Shown: one piece after another, positions 57,137 through 64,000 of the stretch
Position numbering within the stretch: position 1 is the first letter of the stretch
Layout of the letters: each line of letters begins with the position of its first letter
Source: Galeopsis tetrahit
Lineage: Eukaryota; Streptophyta; Magnoliopsida; Lamiales; Lamiaceae
Length of the DNA: 64,000 nucleotides
Direction of reading: 5' to 3'
NCBI GenBank assembly: GCA_963675135.1
Contig: OY776130.1
Span: 29,566,001 to 29,630,000 of the forward strand
Position numbers and translations under genes: made by a program
The notes under the pieces: generated by a model
What the model was told of the DNA's origin: nothing
Database searches by the model: none
The model's input: only the letters and a program-made list of their open reading frames with translations

Positions 57137-57249
57137 TTTTTTGAATTACATTAAATACCCATCCCTTTTTTTTTCCTCCCCATGACTCGAACCTAGGATC
57201 TAAGGCCTAGGTAGTGGTGCTCTAACTACTTGAGTTATCCCACTTTGTC
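57137..57249 (-). mobile_element. tRNA-derived SINE (113 bp)
   Basis: Flanked by a perfect 17-bp duplication ACTTTTGAGAAGTATCT (57120-57136 and 57250-57266). Read on the minus strand it has a tRNA-like head: an A-box-like TAACTCAAGTAGTTAGAG and a B box GGTTCGAGTCA at the right distance. It ends in an A-rich tail. RNA polymerase III would transcribe it and a LINE would move it. Very short, so perhaps 3' deleted. Confidence 0.75.
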
Positions 57250-57330
57250 ACTTTTGAGAAGTATCTGAATATAATAAGACTGCCTAGTGTAACACAATTA
57301 TTAAATTCACTGTTATATGTCTATATAATA

Positions 57331-57564
57331 CTCCCTCTGTCCACCAAAAGTGTGCTCACTTTTTTTTATATGTGTTTTTAAAAAAATCATATATTAATTA
57401 TAAAGAATATATTTAATATAATGAGTAAAAAATATATTTGGTAGATACTCAATCTTGTTAGTAAAGTAGAAAAAATATTCAAAAGTTAACTATTTAAATA
57501 AAATAAGCACGTTTTTTGTGGACCCAAAAAAAGAAATGAGCACTCTTTTGGTGGACGGAGGGAG
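57331..57564. mobile_element. Stowaway MITE (234 bp)
   Basis: Terminal inverted repeats CTCCCTCTGTCCACCAAAAG and CTCCCTCCGTCCACCAAAAG with TA target duplication (57329-57330 and 57565-57566). Long inner homology makes the RNA foldable. No coding capacity; moved by a Tc1/mariner transposase. Confidence 0.92.
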
Positions 57565-57619
57565 TATATTAAAATGTGAGGTGAATAAGTTGAATAAGTG
57601 AAGAAGTAAGTAATATACA

Positions 57620-58010
57620 TTATAAATTCCTAAACACTTCCTTGTAAAAACATTGTTAGAGTACTTACACGGTTTGGGGCCAGTATTTTCAATTATGTTC
57701 TGCTCTTAACTCTAGACACGGCAACATATAGTTGACCATGGATAAAAACTGATTTTGGAAGAAACAATCACACATTGGAAAGGGTTGTCCTTGACTTTTG
57801 TTTAGACACGGCAACATATAGTTGACCATGGATAAAAACTGATTTTGGAAGAAACAATCACACATTGGAAAGGATTGTCCTTGACTTTTGTTTATTGCAC
57901 AAAAGAATTGGAAACTGTCTCCTTTTAAATCTAACAGTCATTCGTGGGATGTGCACTATACTCCCTCTCAAATGTTTCTTCCAGAGGCAAGTATTTGTTA
58001 TAACCTTTTT
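57620..58010 (-). pseudogene. Helitron helicase (RepHel) C-terminal remnant
   Basis: Read on the minus strand, helicase end motifs are clear: VHIPRMT, FKRRQFPILLC, SNV then LFLPKSVFIHGQLYVAVSR, and after small shifts a C-terminus like YKEVFRNL with a stop at 57620-57622. The HGQLYVAVSR block is motif VI of the Pif1-like helicase of plant Helitrons. An internal direct duplication of about 89 bp (near 57713-57890) repeats that block. Several frameshifts and stops are present. Rep and the rest of the helicase are gone. Confidence 0.75.
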
Positions 58011-58011
58011 C

Positions 58012-58227
58012 AAAAGCATGGTACACCTATCTTGAGAATAAGACGATAATAAGAAATTAAGAGAATTACATGGAGTAATGAAATATTATTGAGTATACAA
58101 AATTATTTTTATGTTTCTCAAAAGCATTATGGGTACACCTATCTTGAGAATAAGACGATGATAAGAAATTAAGAGAATTACATGGAGTAATGAAATATTA
58201 TTGAGTATACAAAATTATTTTTGTAAT
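58012..58227. repeat. 108-bp tandem duplication
   Basis: AAAAGCAT...ACACCTATCTTGAGAATAAG is repeated with a period of 108 bp (starts 58012 and 58120). Lies just upstream of the helicase remnant on the minus strand. Confidence 0.8.
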
Positions 58228-58553
58228 CTAACGTTAACTCTATAAAAGCAGAATACAATTAATGAAATCATCACAATATTTTTTTAAATATTAAATATGG
58301 CAAACAAAATGAATAAAAAATAGATTTTAAGATTTGCATAACAAAAAATTATAACATTAAAGAAGAATATAAAGCATTGTCAAGAGAACATAAAAAAATT
58401 ATAATTGAAGTATAAATATATGTTAATAGGCATATTAATATCCAATATAAAAAATATAGCTCCAAATCTTAAAAATACATCTCCAAATGAAACAGTTTTT
58501 AAAAAATACATAAACATATATTTAACATGACTGCTTCTTCTAATCAACTTTTC
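58228..58553. other. AT-rich gap between helicase remnant and RPA-like gene
   Basis: No gene or repeat recognised. Confidence 0.5.
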
Positions 58554-60990
58554 TCAATCTTCACCTGGATAAATTGGTTTATTCGTATACGTTTTGGAAT
58601 GAATGGTGTTATCCTCATCTTCAAGTAGTACAGGAAAATCTTCAAGTAGTACAGAAAATTTGGTACAGTTTCATAATTAGTTTCACATATTTGTATAGAA
58701 ATATATTAAAAGTAATGTAATATTCAAAATTTAAAGAAAAAATTACCTCCTTGTTTTTCAATGTTATCGATGAACTATGTTGAACATGGGTTGCAGTAAC
58801 ACTTTCCTCATTGACCGATAAGTCCTTAAAAAAATATATATAATTATTTGTAAACTATGTAGGATTATATTAGAGTAATGAACAATAGGATAATGTGGTT
58901 GTACCTTTGATGAAGAACTTTTGCATTGAAAGTGTGTTATCAAATTACTGTCATCCGATAACTTGACCACGGTATAGTTATTCCAGTTACTCTTCAAGTC
59001 TTCTTCAGAGATGTGGATTCTGGAAATTTAGGTATAGTTATTTCAGTTACTCTTCAAGTCTTCTTCAGAGATGTGGATTCTGAAAATAAATTTTTGATGA
59101 ACCAAATGTTCAAACTAGATCGGTAAAGTGCCCTGTAATCCTTCTTGCATGGTTAGGAGACGAAAGAAAAATTTATTGGTAAATATAAGTAAAATGAGGG
59201 AAAAAAAGAAGATAAAATAGACAACATGAAGTATTTGGCATGCTATGTTTCACAATCAACTAAAACATTGAAGAATGTAACATCACCTTGTCCAAATCAG
59301 TTAGAATTTCGACTGCAGTTTTGCCGATGAGTGGAATAAGAATGCTATCAAACAAAGTAAAAAAGACCGAGCCCGTGTCGTCAACAACATTAATGACCAA
59401 CTTGTACCTAATAAAAGTAATGAGTAAGAGTAGTTCATTTTTGAAGTTAAAAAATTATAATAAAATCCCATCGGGTTAATACCTTGTATCAAAATTTTGT
59501 AATTCGATGTTACAATTTCTACGGCACCATACAAAATTTTTCTACGACACTTGGGGCAGGCTTGGTAGTACCAACTGGACTTAGTGTCAATGACCATGTA
59601 ACATTTCTTAAACAGAAAATAATTTTCGAATGTTATTTTTTATTCAATATTGTATGGTTTGCACTTATTGAAAAATATATATTTACCTTTGAAACTTTTT
59701 TTATGTCCGCAATACAGTTAACATTTGTCTGTAAATTCAGAATATGGGGATGAATCACTTTGTTGGCTAGGTGGAGCAGGAAGATTGTTCATAATTTTCT
59801 AAAGACTGTATCAATAAAATAGATGAAATTAAATAATTTTATAAATTATACATAAGGGTAATGTACAAAGAAATACTTAAAATGAGTAAACATGTTATTA
59901 CGTATCAATTTGGAGTTGTTTGCTTTAATTTTTTAATTCTTAGAATGATTAGTCATAGTATGTAGTATGAGGGCAAAGATTAAGTTCTGGTAATTCAAAA
60001 TGTTAGTACTTGCTTATGAAATTATGCACTTCATGTATATCTGCATTTATGGTCAGGCAACTTGCATACAAAGAATTTGACAAATATTTTTCTAATTTGA
60101 AAACGTTGAAATCATCACTAATGAAAATAAGATTAATAAAAATATTAGACAATAGACAAACCTTTATAACGGTTTGGACTTTAGCATAGTCCAGAACAAT
60201 TACGATGGGCTGAGATGGGTGATTGTTTCGGTAGTTAATTAGGCGTTCATAAAATCCCTCCCAAAGTGTGCAACTCATTTTCGTATGCCTAATAAAAAAT
60301 AATACGATGATACCAAATAAATAAATTGTGATTTGAAAAATTAATTACAGAATGGAGTACATACTTTTTATCCTGTAGCTTGATATCCAATACATTTTTA
60401 ATTCGTCCTTTCATTGACAGATCGAATGTAAAAAATGTCCACAACGAATGCTATAATATCTTAAAATCAAAAAATGAAAATTAGTTAGGAAAAGAAAGTA
60501 TAATGGACTGAGAGTTGATATCATCAAAATCAATAAAATCAAATTCAGATTGAAAGTTCAATGACAGAACACCTTGTCATTTGTCATTTGTGTATGGTTG
60601 TGAAAGGTTAGTTTGTAGGGGTGTTTTGTAGCTAATATAAGCGTGTTGCGTTTTTCAACTCCAAAATTATACAAATTGTACGTAAGTCCTTCTTTAATAA
60701 CGTTATGATACCTGTGTATGAGGTATCTCGGTACAATAGCTTGTATTTCTATTCCCTAAATAGAAAATAAACGTCACATCAAATGGAGAATAAAAAAAAT
60801 GAAATGGAAATTAAGGGTAAACGGAAGAAATTTAGAGTAGAAATGCTCACCTTTTCATCAATGACTACCAATTCAAAGTAATTCTTCTGTTTACCGTTGT
60901 TTGGAAATACAGTCCAACATCGCACAACTTTTACTTTTAATCTCCACGTTTCCTTGTTGGGAGAAATATCATCTATGAGGGAGGGAATTG
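58554..60990 (-). pseudogene. RPA70-like single-strand DNA-binding protein gene, Helitron-borne, with introns
   Basis: About eleven exons on the minus strand, most with good GT/AG borders: about 60990-60851, 60755-60573, 60450-60365, 60288-60162, about 60110-60005, about 59765-59690, about 59600-59483, about 59410-59287, about 59140-58915, 58824-58747 and about 58640-58554. Translations match plant replication protein A large-subunit-like proteins: DISPNKETWRLKVKVVRCW, GIEIQAIVPRYLIHRYHN, CTLWEGFYERLINYRNN, a zinc-ribbon-like CPKCRRKI, and a C-terminal OB fold with DDTGSVFFTLFDSI. A stop and a 60-bp duplication with stops in exon 9 disable it. No initiator ATG is evident in exon 1. Such genes are typical Helitron cargo; a cellular paralogue is less likely given the helicase beside it. 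Confidence 0.72.
58972..59090 (-). repeat. 60-bp tandem duplication in the RPA-like gene
   Basis: The segment GGTATAGTTATTYCAGTTAC to GATGTGGATTCTG occurs twice in a row. It duplicates the coding piece RIHISEEDLKSN and brings stops into frame. Confidence 0.85.
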
Positions 60991-61845
60991 TTTAATGATG
61001 AGTTTGGTTCTGGACGAATAAAATGATAGAAATAATTAAGCAAAAGAGAACTATAAATAAAAATAATGGTTGAAAATCGAAAAAAAAGGGAGAAGGAGGA
61101 GAGAAAATAAAAAATAAAACTGAAGAAAAGTTTAAATTAAAATAGGTAAAGTCTTGTATGCACTCGAGTGCATGTTGTGCACTCTAGTCTAAAGAAAAGT
61201 GTATGACTGAAAAGTACAACACAATATTACTAAAGAGTGTAAGTCACTATGACTAAAAATATTATTATATAGTTTAATAATTAAAGAAAAGTGTATGTTA
61301 TTAAACTGAAAAGTACAACACAATATTACTAAAAAGTGTAAGTCACTATGACTAAAATATTATTATACAGTTTAATAATTGAAAAGTGCAACACCATTTA
61401 CCAAAAAGTGTAAGTCAGTAAACTGAAAAGTGCAACATGAACTAGGGTGCACAACATGCACTCGAGTCCATAGCAGACCAACCAATTAAAATAATTGAAA
61501 ATGAGAGAAAAGTTTAAGAAAATTTAAGAAAATAAATTTTAGTGAGAAAGGAAGAGGAGAGAAGTAAAAAAATTATTTAAAAAAATTGTATAAAGAATAA
61601 ATAAATCAATTGTTATTTAAAAAAAAAAAAAACTTTCGAGGGAGAGAGAACGAAAAAAAATGAAGAAAAGTTTAAATGAAGAAAAGTTTAAATCGGAGAA
61701 AATTTAAATTAAAATAATTGAAAAATGGGAGAAAATTTTAAGGAATTTTAAAAAATAAATTTTAATGAGAGAGGAAGAGGAGAGAAGTAAAACAATTATT
61801 TAAAAAAAAATGTATAAAGAATAAATAAATCAATTATTATTTAAA
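60991..61845 (-). other. Helitron H2 leader, A/G-rich
   Basis: Matches 16630-17460 (H1 leader), including GATGAGTTTGGTTCT and the repeated GAAGAAAAGTTTAAAT words. Non-coding; interrupted by a MITE at 61144-61483 and cut by the MULE at 61846. Confidence 0.65.
61144..61483. mobile_element. MITE with long TIRs and 9-bp TSD
   Basis: 340 bp. TIRs share ACTCGAGTGCATGTTGTGCAC near both ends. TSD AATTAAAAT (61135-61143 and 61484-61492); the H1 leader shows the empty site without it. A 9-bp duplication fits a MULE-derived element. The interior is a ~115-bp tandem repeat (GAAAAGTACAACACAATATT units). Confidence 0.78.
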
Positions 61846-62179
61846 GAGATTATTGCCTAATAAGTCCACTATTACAACCCATTAATCTAATAGAGTCACC
61901 AATATGAATAATTTTCTAATAGAGTCAAATTAAAGCCAAAATACCCATGTTACCCTCTAAAACATTATTTTAAAAATATTCTTATATTATAATTTATTCC
62001 TATAATTTAGCTTTTTAGGAAATTTTGACTTTCCAAATTCGAAATTTTAAACAAAGATTTCTTGTTTATCGGCAAAACCAACCAAATTTAGGAAATTTCC
62101 CAAATTCAACCATCAATTTCATTTTTCCAGATTCTGATTATCAATTTCGAATCAATAGTATTTTTCTTGACTCGGTTTT

Positions 62180-62449
62180 TGAAATTCGATTTCAATTTTG
62201 CCATTTTCGATTATGCACTGAATTCTGAATTTGGATCGACATTTTGATTATATATCCAAATTTTGGTACGTATTCAATTCTTGTCTATTGAATCATATGC
62301 AGTCATTGTTGTTATGAAATTCGATTTCAATTTTGCCATTTTCGATTATGCACTGAATTCTGAATTTGGATCGACATTTTGATTATATATCCAGATTCTG
62401 GTACGTATTCACTTCTTGTCTATTGAATCATATGCAGTCATTGTTGTTA
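62180..62449 (+). repeat. 135-bp tandem duplication in MULE leader
   Basis: TGAAATTCGATTTCAATTTT to CATTGTTGTTA is present twice (62180-62314, 62315-62449) with few differences. Confidence 0.88.
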
Positions 62450-62531
62450 ATCTAAATTTAAAATCGCATCTCACCTTGTAAAATTTTTATTCTGTTTTGT
62501 CGTTATTGCATTTTATGTTCCGTATTTTGGT

Positions 62532-64000
62532 ACATCAATTAATCGTTTTTTGAATGTTTTGTCTGATTCCGACTTGAATGGTATGGTAGAATTTTGTCTG
62601 GCTACTTTCGAAAAAATAGTTAATATATCAGTTATCGTTAGTAACCAAGTCCCATTGTCCAGTGAAATGGTTGAGTCTTCAAATGCCAATGACTATCTAG
62701 TAACTGAACAATTACATGTCAGTCCCTCCTTCGTAGTACAGAATACCTTATCAAATCATTCAAGAAATTCTGATGAAGAATACCATCATAGAATAGATTT
62801 TGAGGGAATTGGTAGTATACCTAGTTTTGATATATGTCCGGTTGAAAAAAAAAAAGTCATATTTATCCGATCATTGGGTTAATATAATGGAAGGTGGTGT
62901 GGGTACATTTTTTGTTGGGGGCGCCCCTGAATTTAGGAAAGAGTTGATTAAATACTCTACTAAACTCAACTTTAAGTACAAGTATAAAAAGAATTCCCCT
63001 AGGTATGTATATGTTGTGTGCAATGAGACATCAACACTCAACTGCACATGGTTCATCAAGGCCAAGAAAACTCCTATGAATAGCTGCTTTGTCATTGATA
63101 AAGCGAATCTAGTACATAATTGTGTTGGCAACCTACTTCGTGAAAAAAGGAACAGGTTTGGACCGAAAATAGTTAAGGAACTTGTTATCGATTCTGTCAG
63201 AGCCAATCCTACTGTGTCTGTGAAGGATGTAACCCACCATGTAAATGAGGGATACGGTTTTGCACTGCCTTACTGGAAGGTGTGGCGTGGAATAGAAGCA
63301 GCAAGCGATGATATATTTGGTAGTTATGATGAATCTTATGACCAATTGCGTTGGTATTGTGAGGCAGTGAAGCGAACGAACCCCGGAAATATAGTAGACC
63401 TAGAGAAGAATGACACAACCAACCGATTTGAGCGTATTTTTGTTTCATTTAATGCATGCAAGGAGGGTTTTAAAAAATGCAGGCCAATGTTATTCATAGA
63501 TGGCACATTTATGAAGTGTAGGTCAAAGGGGGTGTTGCTTGCTGCCACTGCAAATGATGGAAATAACGGTAACATATTCCTTCTCATTTCATTTCAACTA
63601 TCTATTGTTTCATTTCAAATGATCGGGTTAATACTCTTTTTCCAAAATTATAGTTGTCAAACGAATCACAGTTTTCATTGCATTTCCGTATATTATAATT
63701 TCAGTTTTATATATCTTCCATTATGCTGTTCTTTATCCAGGCCTTTTCCCCGTTGCATTTGCTGTAGTATCTGCTGAGAATAGGAACAACTGGGCATGGT
63801 TCTTAACCAAGTTGCGTGATCTTATCATTCATGAAAAGAAGATCATTTACATATCAGACAGGAATCTGGGTTTGATGTAAGCTTTTTATGATGTCTGGAA
63901 TGATCCTGCCCACTTCTACTGCTTGTATCATCTACTTTTAAATCTCAGAGGCAGATTTGGTGGAGGTTGGAACACCCAACACCGTGATAACATGGCTGAT
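62532..64000 (+). pseudogene. MULE transposase (MURA/MuDR type), partial
   Basis: The N-terminal part reads LNVLSDSDLNGMVEFC. A poly-A run near 62850 carries a frameshift, after which the frame holds EFRKELIKYSTKLNFKYKYK, the MuDR N-terminal zinc-binding-like domain (CNETSTLNCTWFIKAKK) and the start of the catalytic domain (MLFIDGTFMKCRSKGVLL, first Asp). A 172-bp intron (63569-63740) interrupts the domain. The next exon gives LFPVAFAVVSAENRNNW and ISDRNLGLM (second Asp), then a TAA at 63878-63880 where a residue such as Glu is expected. The reading continues after it with CLYHLLLNL to the window end. The upstream first exon was not found. Confidence 0.85.
63569..63740 (+). other. Intron in the MULE transposase gene
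   Basis: GTAACA donor and TTTATCCAG acceptor; removal joins NN to GLFPVAFAV with a split Gly codon, matching the usual transposase domain. Confidence 0.8.

Larger units (their letters stand above)
17491..61845 (-). mobile_element. Helitron H2, interrupted by gypsy element E
   Basis: Read on the minus strand: leader (61845-60991), RPA-like gene, helicase C-terminus (58010-57620), then the 3' part (57619-57050 and 20558-17519) and the terminal hairpin. Element E splits it at 20558/57050. A MULE at 61846 removed or displaced its 5' end. The Rep domain and most of the helicase are absent, so it is not autonomous. SINE and MITE insertions add to the decay. Confidence 0.55.
61846..64000 (+). mobile_element. 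MULE (Mutator-like element), 5' part
   Basis: Begins at the point where homology between H1 and H2 leaders breaks (GAGATTATTGCCTAATAAGTCC). It contains a MURA-type transposase gene. The right end, its TIR and the TSD lie beyond the window, so the exact left border is inferred from the H1 comparison. Confidence 0.65.

Noticed and set aside
62871..63587. Minus-strand frames opposite the MULE transposase
   Set aside because: They are antisense to a clear transposase coding region and have no domain of their own.

Overview
This window is plant nuclear DNA, AT-rich and made almost entirely of transposable elements. No host gene, rRNA or tRNA gene was recognised. Ty1/copia and Ty3/gypsy retrotransposons, Helitrons, a MULE, MITEs and a tRNA-derived SINE occur together, which indicates an angiosperm. 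The SIRE/Maximus-like copia elements with a third open reading frame suggest a eudicot, but the species cannot be fixed from the sequence.

Layout from left to right. 1-3991 is the 3' part of a decayed copia element (A, + strand). 3992-16629 is a long copia element on the - strand (B1) that keeps its 5' LTR but has lost its 3' end. 16630-17490 is the leader of a Helitron (H1). 17491-20558 is the 3' end of a second, adjacent Helitron (H2, - strand). H2 is interrupted by a composite gypsy element (E, 20559-57049, TSD TTGAC). Inside the left LTR of E sits a complete copia element (C, 21105-48562, TSD AAAGC, LTRs of 854 bp). C is split twice: by a 2.37-kb solo-LTR-like insert (D, 23384-25751, TSD GAAAG) and by a complete 14.6-kb copia element (B2, 27652-42294, TSD ATAGG, LTRs of 1454 bp), which is a sister of B1. 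To the right of C, E contains two copies of an internally deleted gypsy gag/RT block (49098-51084 and 55064-57049). The second follows a PBS and gag start that is interrupted by a 3.17-kb solo LTR (F, 51898-55063, TSD TATCG). H2 resumes at 57050 with a SINE, a Stowaway MITE, the end of the Helitron helicase, an intron-containing RPA-like pseudogene (58554-60990) and a leader carrying another MITE. That leader is cut at 61846 by a MULE whose transposase gene runs off the window.

The insertion order follows from the nesting: H2, then E, then C, then B2 and D; F went into E before part of E was duplicated. Hand-counted LTR differences agree with this (about 11 in 854 bp for C, about 13 in 1454 bp for B2).

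The most interesting content is the third ORF (ORF2) that both copia lineages carry 3' of pol. It has a plant-transposon-protein-like domain, coiled coils and low-complexity regions, and it lies behind a long spacer with a TATA box shortly upstream of its start in every copy. In the B lineage the spacer also holds a small conserved ORF directly behind a splice-acceptor-like site. Every coding region in the window carries nonsense or frameshift lesions, many of them at Trp, Gln and Arg codons as expected from deamination of methylated cytosine. The elements here are therefore relics, although B2 moved recently.
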